A DNA stretch of 64,000 nucleotides from an uncultured Granulosicoccaceae bacterium (GCA_938006335.1 CALLMF010000035.1:62001-126000); one strand, 5' to 3'. Positions 37,653-47,161 are shown, numbered from the stretch's first letter. Notes: generated by a model not told the origin, from the sequence alone. Program-made: numbers and translations.

Positions 37653-38152
37653 GATACAGCTGGCCTTGCCGTCGACGTGGCGGTGGAACCTTGATCCGGA
37701 TCGCCGCGCCATACGCTCAGAGAAGCGACAACGAGGGTGTCACCCAGGGCGTTGCTGACCGTGCCGTTGAAGGTGGCCAGACTGGCACCGGCCGTGCCCG
37801 CTTGACTGGCTGAAACAATCAGTCGATCGCCGTCGATGAACCACGGACAGGTGATATCCATGTTTCGACTGGCCAGCAGGAAACCCTCGCTACTGGATGC
37901 ATCGCTTGCAGATCCCCTCAGCTCGGATGCGGCGTACACGCCGATCAGCGCGGCAGTCTGGCCGATGTACTCCAACGCGACCCAGGCCGGCACGCCATGG
38001 CCATGGACATGAAAGGTCGACATTGCATCGATGGCGACTTCCGTCACTGCCGAGTGCGCGTTCAACTCACGCACTCCGCTCAGTAGTGACATGCTTGCCT
38101 TGTGCGGCAACACATCAATCCAATGCGACAGATCTGTTTCGGCGTCAGTCAA
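37649..38152 (-). CDS. Hotdog-fold 3-hydroxyacyl-ACP dehydratase (ApeP-like)
   Basis: About 167 residues from TTG 38152, which follows GGGGAA and sits in the last codons of the preceding acyltransferase gene. Longer in-frame readings extend into that gene and look like non-coding frame. The sequence begins WIDVLPHKASMSLL and contains GVPAWVALEYIGQTAA and EGFLLASRNMD, the pattern of ApeP/FabA-like dehydratases in polyene clusters. It would act with the second dehydratase at 39909-40295 to introduce the conjugated double bonds. Confidence 0.8.
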   Translation of the reverse strand: MTDAETDLSHWIDVLPHKASMSLLSGVRELNAHSAVTEVAIDAMSTFHVHGHGVPAWVALEYIGQTAALIGVYAASELRGSASDASSSEGFLLASRNMDITCPWFIDGDRLIVSASQAGTAGASLATFNGTVSNALGDTLVVASLSVWRGDPDQGSTATSTARPAVS

Positions 38153-39122
38153 GAGTTGCTGTTCCCCAGAACGGGTAGAAATTGAACCACTGAAACGGTG
38201 CGCGCGCGGCCGCAGCTTCCAGCGCAAGGGCAAATTGAGCCGCATACCGGGTGAGCGCTTCGTCGCGGCCCTTTCGTGGTAGCTCGACCTTCTCGGAAAA
38301 TTCCTGAAGGTCGACGAACACCTGCTGTCCCTCACGCCAGGCGAACATCAGCTTGACGGGGCAGGCGAGGGCGCGCGCAAGCAGATACGGGCCTATTGGC
38401 GCGCGCGCATCGCGTCCCATGAATCGTACGACGGCGGTGCGCCGCTCGCCGCTCAGGGGTATGCGATCGCCAGCGATGAACAACCACTCGCCAGCGTCGA
38501 TGCGAGACTTGAGTTCAAGGATTCGCCCGACGTCGAGTTCATCCACCTGAAACACATTGAGCCGCGAATCTGGACTGTAGTGCGACATGGCGGCGACAAA
38601 ATTGGCGGAATGCCGATCGTGAACCAGTACATTCACGGTCCGGGCATGGGTGGCCTGCAGAAAACCGCGGCAGTACTCCAGATTGCCGAAATGCGAGCCA
38701 ATGACCAGTTGTCCGCGCGGGTCCGCAAGTGTCTGCCTGACCAGCGCCTCGTCGATCAGCGTGAAATCCGACTCGCCCGGCGTCGCAGTCCACGCCAGGC
38801 CCTTGTCCAGTACCGCCTCGCCAAACGACTGGAAGTGCCTGATGGTATGCGACCAGCCAGGCTCTGTGCCGGGTTCAAGCGATGGCCAGCGCTCCGGATA
38901 ACATCGCGCATGCGTTCGCAGAAAGTCCATCGAGGCACGCCGCTGCAGCGGACGGGTGCACGCGTACCACACGCCGACAAGCCACAGGATTCCATGGAAC
39001 ACGCGCCGTCCGAACAACCGATACAGGCGGTACAACAGGCGGATACCCAGCACCGTGCCCGATTCACGAATCGAGGACCAGTGTGGCGCAGGGGCGTCAG
39101 CAGTTATCGGCGATTCGGACAT
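38145..39122 (-). CDS. LpxL/HtrB-like acyltransferase (ApeJ acyltransferase part)
   Basis: About 325 residues of the lysophospholipid/lipid A acyltransferase family. A hydrophobic N-terminus (VFHGILWLVGVWYA) precedes SHFGNLEYCRG (the H-x-x-x-x-E/D site), GDRIPLSG and a C-terminal FQWFNFYPFW. The ATG at 39122 lies 17 bases from the glycosyltransferase stop; GTG at 39152 would overlap that gene. In known aryl-polyene loci a glycosyltransferase and this acyltransferase can be fused in one protein; here they are two genes. It may acylate the glycolipid carrying the polyene. Confidence 0.82.
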   Translation of the reverse strand: MSESPITADAPAPHWSSIRESGTVLGIRLLYRLYRLFGRRVFHGILWLVGVWYACTRPLQRRASMDFLRTHARCYPERWPSLEPGTEPGWSHTIRHFQSFGEAVLDKGLAWTATPGESDFTLIDEALVRQTLADPRGQLVIGSHFGNLEYCRGFLQATHARTVNVLVHDRHSANFVAAMSHYSPDSRLNVFQVDELDVGRILELKSRIDAGEWLFIAGDRIPLSGERRTAVVRFMGRDARAPIGPYLLARALACPVKLMFAWREGQQVFVDLQEFSEKVELPRKGRDEALTRYAAQFALALEAAAARAPFQWFNFYPFWGTATLD

Positions 39123-39138
39123 CCCCCACAGTTTACCG

Positions 39139-39912
39139 TCAGACCGCACCACGACGTCCAGACAGTCGCCTCATGAGCAAACCGGGGAGCCGGGGTACAA
39201 GGCCCGCGAGCAGCCGCACATGCAGGAGGACCAGCTGACGATTGTCGCTGATGTAGTGGAAATGACTGGAGCCGTCCTCCGGGTAGCGGATGGCTGTGGC
39301 TACAAATCGCACCGGAACGTCCAGCCAGCGCGCCTTGACGAGTACGTCGGTATCAAATCCCATGCGCGGCGCGATATGAAACTGATCACGCAGTTGATCC
39401 AGCACCTGCACCGGGTACACCCGATAACCACACAAACCATCCCGAATACCCCCACCGAGTGTCTCGATGGCGATCATGGCAGTGGTCAGCTTGCGCCCGT
39501 GAACACGAGCGGCCGGCGCATCGGCACCGAACACCGGCAGGCCCGAGACGATCGCGCCAGGCTCGCGACGCGATGCGTCCAGCAATGTCGGGAGGTCAGC
39601 CACATCGTGCTGGCCATCGGCGTCGATTTGCACGACGTGGGTAAAGCCGGCCGCAGCGGCCGACGCGGCCCCGGTAAACACCGCGGCACCCTTGCCGCGA
39701 TTGTGCGAATGCGTGAGATAAGTGACGTCGGCCCCCTCTTGTCGAGCCCGTTCGCACAAGCTGCGGCATTGTTCGCTTACCTCGTCACGACTGCCGTCGT
39801 CGACGACGACCATGGGCGTGCCGGTCGCTGACAAGGCCGGCAGGAAGCGCTCGAAAGCCTCGATGTGTTCATAGTGAGGTACAACAAGACAGTAGCCGGG
39901 CAGGGAGGTCAT
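39139..39912 (-). CDS. Family 2 glycosyltransferase
   Basis: A 257-residue GT-A glycosyltransferase. CLVVPHYEH opens the nucleotide-binding fold, VVDDGS and QIDADGQHD provide the donor and DxD-like metal sites, and GRKLT and GLCGYRVYP follow. ATG at 39912 overlaps the dehydratase stop as ATGA. It lacks a long membrane domain, so the sugar is probably added at the cytoplasmic face before acylation by the next gene product. Confidence 0.88.
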   Translation of the reverse strand: MTSLPGYCLVVPHYEHIEAFERFLPALSATGTPMVVVDDGSRDEVSEQCRSLCERARQEGADVTYLTHSHNRGKGAAVFTGAASAAAAGFTHVVQIDADGQHDVADLPTLLDASRREPGAIVSGLPVFGADAPAARVHGRKLTTAMIAIETLGGGIRDGLCGYRVYPVQVLDQLRDQFHIAPRMGFDTDVLVKARWLDVPVRFVATAIRYPEDGSSHFHYISDNRQLVLLHVRLLAGLVPRLPGLLMRRLSGRRGAV

Positions 39913-40295
39913 TGCGTAAACAGCAGGCTGCCGCTCGCGCACACCACATCGTCACGTCGGTACTCGAAGCGCACGCTCGAGGTCTTCAGTTGCAGTGTCA
40001 GCTGCACAGGCACTTCAGGCGTTATCGGTCGAACGAACTTCAGCCGCCCGGTGCCGCGATACGCCGAGTCGAACGTGAAAACAGCCTGGCTTGCAATACC
40101 TGCCAGATGAACCTGTGCGACACCCGGCAACAGCGGCCTGCCCGGAAAATGCCCGTCAAACCACGGCAGCGTCGCGGGAAATTGCAAGAACAGCACGACC
40201 GATCTCGGTGCCGGCTCGGCATCACGCTCCATCTTGAACAACTCGGGACGCTCGGCCGGACTGAGGCGCGCGAAGGGCTGGATCTGCGGGCTCAT
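39909..40295 (-). CDS. FabA/FabZ-like hotdog dehydratase (ApeI-like)
   Basis: A 128-residue single hotdog domain. WFDGHFPGRPLLPGVAQVH contains the histidine and the LPGV/AQ helix typical of FabZ/ApeI dehydratases, and RLKFVRPITP forms the next strand pair. Thioesterases share this fold, but the GHFPG-x-P-x-LPG motif favours a dehydratase. It is linked by 4-nt overlaps to the genes on both sides. Confidence 0.85.
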   Translation of the reverse strand: MSPQIQPFARLSPAERPELFKMERDAEPAPRSVVLFLQFPATLPWFDGHFPGRPLLPGVAQVHLAGIASQAVFTFDSAYRGTGRLKFVRPITPEVPVQLTLQLKTSSVRFEYRRDDVVCASGSLLFTQ

Positions 40296-41020
40296 CCTCT
40301 GAGGCCATCACGTGCGAGCTGTTCAAGCTGCAGCATGCGCCCGCGTGCGTCCGTGCACACGTCCTCGAGCGCGTCACCCGCTAGGCCGCGGGCCACGGTA
40401 ATGGGTTCGCCGACGACCACCTTTACGCGCGCAAACGGCAGCGGCAACAGGGTCCGGTCCCAGCTGGAGAGTCGCACCGCAGGGCGTGCTGCGTAGGCGA
40501 CCGGCACGAGCGGAGCACCAGACAAGCTCGCGAGCATGGCAACACCGGACTTGAACTGTTCTGCCGGACCGCGCGGACCGTCTGGCGTGACGATCGGCGA
40601 CACGCCTTCGTTGCGAATCGCCTCATAGATCTCACGCAGGGCTTGTGCCCCACCGCGTGTTGCGGATCCACGGATCACGCGCAAGTTCAGATCCGAAAAC
40701 ATGCGCGCGGCGGCATCCCCATCGCGCGACGGGCTGATCAGATAACCGAGCTTGAGTCGGTTGGATTGTCGCTCGCGCAGCTCGAGCAGGGCGTGCACAC
40801 AGAAGATCTGCTGGCCGTGCCAGTAACAGGGAATGACGGGTTTTCCATCGGCAGCAAGCGCATCGAGGGCGGGCGAGCCGTCGATGTCGACGCGGCAGGT
40901 CTTCCACAGCAGATTGATCACGCCCCGCGCCAGTCGGGGCAACACACGGTCGCCGAGACGGCGTACGCGGCCGCGAGGACGAGATGTTGGTACTCCTGGT
41001 TTCGCTGGCATCGTTTCCAT
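40292..41020 (-). CDS. DUF374-type lysophospholipid acyltransferase
   Basis: About 242 residues from ATG 41020 (ATG at 41011 also fits). The longer readings to 41206 would run through the N-terminus of the divergent P450 and are low-complexity. CYWHGQQIF, LISPSRDGD, RGSATRGG and TPDGPRGP are the motifs of the DUF374 branch of acyltransferases. It is the first gene of the coupled minus-strand operon 41020-35471, and the cluster's third acyltransferase. It may acylate a lipid acceptor such as a glycolipid or Kdo-like head. Confidence 0.82.
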   Translation of the reverse strand: METMPAKPGVPTSRPRGRVRRLGDRVLPRLARGVINLLWKTCRVDIDGSPALDALAADGKPVIPCYWHGQQIFCVHALLELRERQSNRLKLGYLISPSRDGDAAARMFSDLNLRVIRGSATRGGAQALREIYEAIRNEGVSPIVTPDGPRGPAEQFKSGVAMLASLSGAPLVPVAYAARPAVRLSSWDRTLLPLPFARVKVVVGEPITVARGLAGDALEDVCTDARGRMLQLEQLARDGLRG

Positions 41021-41060
41021 CGAATGATATTCTGCGCCGTCCCCGGAACGCCCAGCGTTC

Positions 41061-42449
41061 ATGTCGAATTCTCGCACACCCCTGATACCTGAGTCGCAGA
41101 CTTCACTGGTGGCCGCGTCAGCGGCCGAGTCATCCGCCCCGTCGGTGCCAGAGGAAGATTCCGCGGGTGAGGCTACCGCGGGGCCTGAGGAGCGCTTTGA
41201 CGTCACGGTTGACCAGGCGACCTTCGAGAAGCTCGGGCCATGGCAGCAGTGCTACGGCAATCTGTTCAGGGTTCGCGCCAGGACCCGTGAGGCCGACGCC
41301 TGGATTGTCAACGACCCGGCCGACGTCAGGCGGGTGCTGATCAGCAACCACAAGAACTATAGCAAGGGCATCGGCTTTGAACGGGTCGCGCTGATGCTCG
41401 GCAACGGCATCATCGTGAGCGATGGCGATCGCTGGAAGTCTCAGCGCCGCATGATTCAACCCGCCTTTCACAAGCAGGTCATCGAGCAGTTGAGTGTCAC
41501 GATGACGCGCTGCAACGATTCGGTCATTGAACGCTGGTGTCGCGCAGCGGACGAAGGCCGCACCATCGATCTCACACGTGACACCAGTGAACTTGCCCTG
41601 GAGGTGATCCTGCGCTCACTGTTCAGTGAAGATGTCGACCGCCTGATCGAAACGCACGGCGGCAATCCGTTTTCCCTGTTGGTCGAGGACCTCACCCGCG
41701 ATCTTGCGCTCGCTGCGCGGTTCCGCGGCCTGACGCGACATGTGCGCGCGATACTTGCCTCCCGCCAGGAAGAAAACCGCATGCCCGCTGACTGGCTGTC
41801 GATGTTGCTCGCAGCACGCAACAAGGACACCGGCGATGCCATGACCGAGCAAGCGCTCCTCGACGAGGTCATGACCATCATCGTGGCCGGGCATGAGACG
41901 ACCGCCGGCACGATGAACTGGACATGGCACCTGCTCGCGGCCAACCCCCATGCGGAGGCGCAATTACACGCCGAAGTCGACACGCTGGACCATGCGCCCG
42001 AATTCAACGATCTCGATTCGCTGAGCTACGCACGGCAAGTCGCCGAAGAGACCCTGCGGCTGTACCCACCGGTCTGGCTGTTTTCCCGCAAGGCGCTGGG
42101 CGACGATGTGCTGAGCGGCCAGACCATACCGGCCGGCGCCGATATTTTCCTGAGTCCGTGGCTGATGCAACGCGATGCTGCGCACTGGCGTGATGCAACG
42201 CGGTTTCGTCCCGAACGCTACGCCGACCTTGAGGCCAGCGAGCTCAAACGTACGGCCTGGTATCCGTTTTCCCTCGGATCGCGGCGCTGCATCGGCGAGT
42301 TCTTTTCAATGGTCGAGATGCAGCTGCACCTCGGACGAACCGCTCGCAAGCTACGCTTGTGCAAGGCTTCTGAGCGGACGATCGACGTCGAGCCGCTGGT
42401 CAACCTGCGCAGCGCCGTTCCGATCCTCATGAATCCCGTTCGCCGTTGA
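41061..42449 (+). CDS. Cytochrome P450
   Basis: A 462-residue soluble P450. The I-helix motif AGHETTAG, the K-helix EETLR, the PERF-like FRPERY and the heme loop FSLGSRRCIGEF (heme-ligating Cys410) are complete. It has no membrane anchor but has a polar 40-residue N-terminus. It starts about 40 bases from the divergent acyltransferase gene and is followed by the fatty acyl-AMP ligase, so its substrate may be an acyl chain held on the fused ACP. The redox partner is not in the window. Confidence 0.92.
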   Translation: MSNSRTPLIPESQTSLVAASAAESSAPSVPEEDSAGEATAGPEERFDVTVDQATFEKLGPWQQCYGNLFRVRARTREADAWIVNDPADVRRVLISNHKNYSKGIGFERVALMLGNGIIVSDGDRWKSQRRMIQPAFHKQVIEQLSVTMTRCNDSVIERWCRAADEGRTIDLTRDTSELALEVILRSLFSEDVDRLIETHGGNPFSLLVEDLTRDLALAARFRGLTRHVRAILASRQEENRMPADWLSMLLAARNKDTGDAMTEQALLDEVMTIIVAGHETTAGTMNWTWHLLAANPHAEAQLHAEVDTLDHAPEFNDLDSLSYARQVAEETLRLYPPVWLFSRKALGDDVLSGQTIPAGADIFLSPWLMQRDAAHWRDATRFRPERYADLEASELKRTAWYPFSLGSRRCIGEFFSMVEMQLHLGRTARKLRLCKASERTIDVEPLVNLRSAVPILMNPVRR

Positions 42450-42493
42450 TCGCAGAGCATCAATGATTCACCGGGCACTCACCCTCTAGTTCA

Positions 42494-44542
42494 ATGACCG
42501 CCAACCACCAGACCGAAGCGCCAGTGCTCGACCACCCGCAGCTGATGCATCAAGGCCACGGACCGCAGACACTGGTCACCTTGTTTCAACAGCGAAGCGA
42601 CAGCGCGCGCACACTTGCCCTGTACGAAGCGCGCGGTAACGAGCGCGAGGTCACACTGCAGACGCTGAGCCTATCGGCACGAGCACGGCTTGCGCAGTGG
42701 CAAAGCAGGGGAGCCATCGCCGGACAGGCGATCATCCTGCTTTGCGAGGACCGTCTCGCGTTTCTCGAGGCCTTCTGGGCCGCAACGCTGGGCGGGCTGA
42801 TTCCGGTACCGGTCTCGAGCGGCATCAGCGACGAACATCGCAGCAAGGTGCTGCGTATTGCGTCTCGTCTCGACAGCCCGTGGATATTTACCGACACCAC
42901 GACGCTCGACAGACTCGCCCAGAGCGATACGGACTCCGGTGATTCCGAGCGTGCCGCATCCGTCGCTGCCTTGTCCGAACGTCAGCTACCGACCGCCCCT
43001 GCAGAGCAGAAGCCTGAGGATGCGCGACTGCACAGCCCACAGCCGAACGATATCGCACTGATACAGTTTTCATCGGGCTCGACCAGCGCCCCCAAGGGGG
43101 TCGTGCTCACGCATCGCAATCTACTGACAAACCTCGACGCGATCATGCATGGCATGCAGATCCGCGCAGACGACCGCATGATGTCCTGGATGCCGCTCAC
43201 GCACGATATGGGGCTGATCGGCTTCCACCTCGTGCCGATAGCGGCGGACATCGATCATGTGATTGTGGCAACCGACGTGTTCGTCAGGCGCCCAACGCTC
43301 TGGCTGAGCGTGGCGAGTGAGCGCCATGTGACCGTACTGTGTTCACCCAACTTCGGTTACGCACATCTGCTCAAATCCTTTCGCCCGGAAAAGTGCGATG
43401 GCCTCGACCTGTCGGCGGTTCGGTTGGTGTTCAACGGCGCAGAACCGATCTCCACTGCATTGATCAATCAATTCAATACAAGCCTGGCGCCCTTTGGACT
43501 TCCAGCCAACAGCATGTTCCCGGTCTATGGACTTGCAGAGGCGAGTCTCGCGGTCTGTTTTCCACCCATCGGACGCGCAGTACACCATCAGACGCTCGCT
43601 CGCGACGCGCTGGGTGTCGGGCAGAAGGTACGTCCCGAGGACGCCACGGGCGGCGGCGCATGCTTTGTCTCGGTCGGCAGTTGTGTTCGACACGTTGACG
43701 TGCGCATCGCCGGGGCTGATGGGGCGACACTTCCCGACGAACACGTAGGGCATCTTCTGATTCGCGGCGCCAGCGTGACCTCGGGTTACCTCGTCACGCT
43801 CGGCGAATCGCAACTCGACCGGACGAGCATTGACGATGAACACTGGCTGGACACCGGAGACCTGGGCTTTACCAGCGACGGCGAGCTGTACATCACGGGC
43901 CGCGCCAAGGACATCATTTTTGCCAACGGTCAGAATCTCTATCCGCACGACCTGGAGAACACACTGGTCTCCGCGGGAGTGGTCGACGCAGGCAAGGTCG
44001 CCGTGGCCGCGCGACCAGACGACGGTGGCGATCAACTCTGCGTGTTCGTGCTGCACCGAGGTAGCGTCGAGGCGTTCACCCGGATCCGCGATGACGTGGT
44101 CCGGGAGCTTGCGTTACGCGCTGGGGCAGCGGTTGATCTCGTGATTCCGGTGCAGCGTATTCCGAAGACAACCAGCGGCAAGATCCAGCGTTTTCGACTG
44201 GTGGAGGAGCTGATCGACGGTGAGCATGATGCAGGCCTTGCGAACCTGCCTGCGCCAGTCACCACAACCGGACTGAGTGAGCCCGATCACGGTGGCACGC
44301 TGTCCATGAGCGAGCAGCTACTGCGCATCTGCAATACGAGGATTGCCGATCAGTCCGTGTCACCTGTCGACAATCTGTTCGAGCTGGGTATCAGCTCTCT
44401 GACGCTGGCAGAGATTCATGCGGACATCGAATCGGCCTGGCCGGGTCGACTCGATATCACGGACTTGTTCGACTACCCGACCGTTGCCGAGATCGCGACG
44501 GTTCTGGAGGAACGTGCCGCTGTGCCAGCGTCGGTTACCTGA
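42494..44542 (+). CDS. Fatty acyl-AMP ligase fused to an acyl carrier protein domain
   Basis: A 682-residue protein. The adenylation domain (about 25-590) has QFSSGSTSAPKGVVLTHRN, SWMPLTHDMGLIG, FNGAEPI, VYGLAEASLA and TGDLGF, with the FAAL-type sequence order, and the catalytic lysine motif PKTTSGKIQR. A C-terminal ACP domain (about 605-680) has its phosphopantetheine serine at Ser635 (LFELGISSL). It would activate a fatty or aryl acid as acyl-AMP and pass it to its own carrier. Together with the P450 it looks like a carrier-bound oxidation module joined to the polyene cluster. Confidence 0.9.
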   Translation: MTANHQTEAPVLDHPQLMHQGHGPQTLVTLFQQRSDSARTLALYEARGNEREVTLQTLSLSARARLAQWQSRGAIAGQAIILLCEDRLAFLEAFWAATLGGLIPVPVSSGISDEHRSKVLRIASRLDSPWIFTDTTTLDRLAQSDTDSGDSERAASVAALSERQLPTAPAEQKPEDARLHSPQPNDIALIQFSSGSTSAPKGVVLTHRNLLTNLDAIMHGMQIRADDRMMSWMPLTHDMGLIGFHLVPIAADIDHVIVATDVFVRRPTLWLSVASERHVTVLCSPNFGYAHLLKSFRPEKCDGLDLSAVRLVFNGAEPISTALINQFNTSLAPFGLPANSMFPVYGLAEASLAVCFPPIGRAVHHQTLARDALGVGQKVRPEDATGGGACFVSVGSCVRHVDVRIAGADGATLPDEHVGHLLIRGASVTSGYLVTLGESQLDRTSIDDEHWLDTGDLGFTSDGELYITGRAKDIIFANGQNLYPHDLENTLVSAGVVDAGKVAVAARPDDGGDQLCVFVLHRGSVEAFTRIRDDVVRELALRAGAAVDLVIPVQRIPKTTSGKIQRFRLVEELIDGEHDAGLANLPAPVTTTGLSEPDHGGTLSMSEQLLRICNTRIADQSVSPVDNLFELGISSLTLAEIHADIESAWPGRLDITDLFDYPTVAEIATVLEERAAVPASVT

Positions 44543-44621
44543 GCAGCGTGCTGCTCACCGTGGCAGGAGCACGACGGTCGCGAGCAATTCAGCCACGGCC
44601 AACTTGGCCGATACCGATTGC

Positions 44622-47054
44622 ATGCGTCCAGCGGGAACAGGGCAGAGGCTGCCGGTACGATCACGATTGGGGTCCGTCACACGAACTCGGCGTGGACTGC
44701 TGTGGATCAGCGGAACGGCCACGGCCCTGATCCTGTGGCTGTCTTTCAGCTTCTGGATCGACGCCTGGCACCAGCGCCGGGACGCGAGTCTGCTGCTCGA
44801 GGAAGTCGGCCTGCATGATCAGCTGTTCGATGCGGCGCGACTGGTGGCCAGTGAACGCGTCGCCACTCTGTGCCTTTTTGCCGCGGGGGCCGGTGACGCC
44901 GCGACCGCCGACCGGTTGCGCCGCACGATCGCCACGACGCGAGCGGCACTGATCGCCCGGCTGGATACCCTGCTCGCGAACGCCACAACCATCAACGGCG
45001 CAGCGGCCCTCGCGCTTACGCCACGGCAGATCGAGACGATCGCCAACGCCCGCGCCGAGCTCAAGACCGCTCGACAGGGTGTCGACCGCGAACTCGCCGA
45101 GGACACAAGCCGTCCCGATCCCGCAGCCGGACGCACGCTCTACCACGCCTTGAACGCTCTGGCGGAGGCCCTTCTGCTGGTGCGCGACGACGCGCGCACC
45201 TATGCCCATCGCGGCAACGCGACGATGAGTCGGTTACTCGAGCTGCGCCGGCTGAGCTGGACGCTCGGCGAGTCAGTCTCGCGGAACACGGCGCTCCTGT
45301 CGGCATTGATCGACGGCCACCAAGGTATGGATCAAGACATCCGCACACACAGCCTCGCGGCAACGCTTGATGCGCGGCGCGCCTGGGAGCGGATCGCATC
45401 ATTGTCCGCCAAGGCGAACCTCGACGCCCACGTACAAGCACGGGTGGATACCGTGGCGACGGGCTATCGCGACCGATTCATGCCGGCCAGCGAGCGCTTG
45501 CTCGGCCCGTGGGGGAGCGACGCGCCGAGTGTCACGCTGTCGAGCTGGACCGAATCCAGTCGCGAGACGCGGGATGCGATTGCGCGTCTGGACGACGCGA
45601 TCAGCGAGCGCGCGTCGAACCAGCTTACGGACATCGCGGCACACGCCAAACGACGTATCGTCATCGACTCGATCCTGGTGTTCTTCTGCGTCGTGCTCGT
45701 CGTTGCCACGCATCGCCTGCTGTCGGCCATTCGCTACCAGGCCGCGCACGACAGGCTGACCGGATTGCCCAATCGTGCCCAGTTCGAATCGCATCTGCGG
45801 CAGGCCGTGAACGTTGCACTACAGGGCGGATCACCCATCGCCCTGCTGTTCGTCGATCTCGACGGATTCAAGAAGGTCAACGACACGCTGGGCCACCACG
45901 CCGGTGATGAGCTGTTGTGCCGGGTTGCCGAACGCTTGCGCCAGTCGGCTGGCTCACCAATCGCCGTGGCCCGCATGGGCGGGGACGAATTCGCGGTACT
46001 CGTGCCTGACGCCGAGCGTCGGGCTGTCGCGGAGCACGTGCAACAGGATCTGTTGGCGGGCATGAACATGGACGGTATCCAGATACATGTCGGTGCCAGT
46101 ATCGGCGTCGCGCGATGCCCTCTTGATGCCAACTCGGCCGATACCTTGCTTGGAAGCGCCGACATCGCCATGTATGAAGCCAAGCGAGCCGACGGTGACG
46201 CGGTACGTTATTTCACCGCCGACATGGCCGAGCGATTCAGCACGCGCGCCGCGCTCGAACGGGAACTCGCCGGGGCGGCTGCGCGCGGCGAGCTGCAGCT
46301 GTACTACCAACCACAGGTCAGCGTGGCGAGTGGCAGCATCAGCGGACTCGAAGCCCTGCTGCGCTGGCAACATCCACAACGCGGCATGGTCTCGCCTGCG
46401 GACTTCATACCGATCGCCGAGGACAGCGGACTCATACGGACGATCGGCGCCTGGGTGCTTGACGAGGCGTGTCGCCAGTGCGCCGAGTGGCAGCACGCGC
46501 ACGGGCTGTCGGTACGCGTTGCGGTCAATGTGTCGGCCGCCCAGTTTGCCGAAGGCGACTTCGTGACCTCGGTGAGCGACAGCCTGACACGGCATGCTCT
46601 GCCGGCCGGACAACTGGAGCTCGAGGTGACCGAGAGCATCGGGGTCGGCGATCTGGACGCGGTCGTCGAGCAGCTCCGACAGCTCAGGGCGCTCGGCGTG
46701 CACATCGCGCTCGACGACTTCGGCACCGGGTACTCGTCGCTGCACTATCTTGATCGCCTGCCGCTCGACTGCCTGAAGATCGATCGGGCCTTTGTGCAAC
46801 GGCTCGACGTGAGCGCACCCGGAGACTCGCTGTTGCACAAGATTCAGCTCGTTGCGGCGTCCTTCGGCCTGGAAACGGTCGTCGAAGGCGTCGAGACCAT
46901 CGAGCAGTTACGGGCCATCGACTCGCTCAGGTGCACCATCGTCCAGGGCTTCGTGCATGCTCCACCGGTGCCGGCAGGCGAGGTCCCCGAGACACTCACG
47001 CGCATCGTCGCCGAGTCCGGCCGCGGCGACGACGAACTAAACCGCGCTGCCTGA
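44622..47054 (+). CDS. Membrane GGDEF-EAL protein
   Basis: An 810-residue protein from ATG 44622. A membrane helix (about 25-45) and a second near 345-365 enclose a large periplasmic helical region that faintly resembles NIT/chemoreceptor-like sensors. The diguanylate cyclase domain has an intact GGDEF (453-457). The phosphodiesterase domain has EAL (577-579), DDFGTGYSSL, KIDRAFV and EGVET. Both domains look catalytically competent, so it can make or break cyclic di-GMP. Its neighbours do not show which process it controls. Confidence 0.92.
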   Translation: MRPAGTGQRLPVRSRLGSVTRTRRGLLWISGTATALILWLSFSFWIDAWHQRRDASLLLEEVGLHDQLFDAARLVASERVATLCLFAAGAGDAATADRLRRTIATTRAALIARLDTLLANATTINGAAALALTPRQIETIANARAELKTARQGVDRELAEDTSRPDPAAGRTLYHALNALAEALLLVRDDARTYAHRGNATMSRLLELRRLSWTLGESVSRNTALLSALIDGHQGMDQDIRTHSLAATLDARRAWERIASLSAKANLDAHVQARVDTVATGYRDRFMPASERLLGPWGSDAPSVTLSSWTESSRETRDAIARLDDAISERASNQLTDIAAHAKRRIVIDSILVFFCVVLVVATHRLLSAIRYQAAHDRLTGLPNRAQFESHLRQAVNVALQGGSPIALLFVDLDGFKKVNDTLGHHAGDELLCRVAERLRQSAGSPIAVARMGGDEFAVLVPDAERRAVAEHVQQDLLAGMNMDGIQIHVGASIGVARCPLDANSADTLLGSADIAMYEAKRADGDAVRYFTADMAERFSTRAALERELAGAAARGELQLYYQPQVSVASGSISGLEALLRWQHPQRGMVSPADFIPIAEDSGLIRTIGAWVLDEACRQCAEWQHAHGLSVRVAVNVSAAQFAEGDFVTSVSDSLTRHALPAGQLELEVTESIGVGDLDAVVEQLRQLRALGVHIALDDFGTGYSSLHYLDRLPLDCLKIDRAFVQRLDVSAPGDSLLHKIQLVAASFGLETVVEGVETIEQLRAIDSLRCTIVQGFVHAPPVPAGEVPETLTRIVAESGRGDDELNRAA

Positions 47055-47161
47055 AACCAGGAAGTGTCGTAACGTCTGTCTATCACGGTAAAGACACACG
47101 CTCGTTCATGTCTCAGAGCGGCGGAGTTCCAAGGCACGCGGCAGGGCAGGCCGCACAGCGC

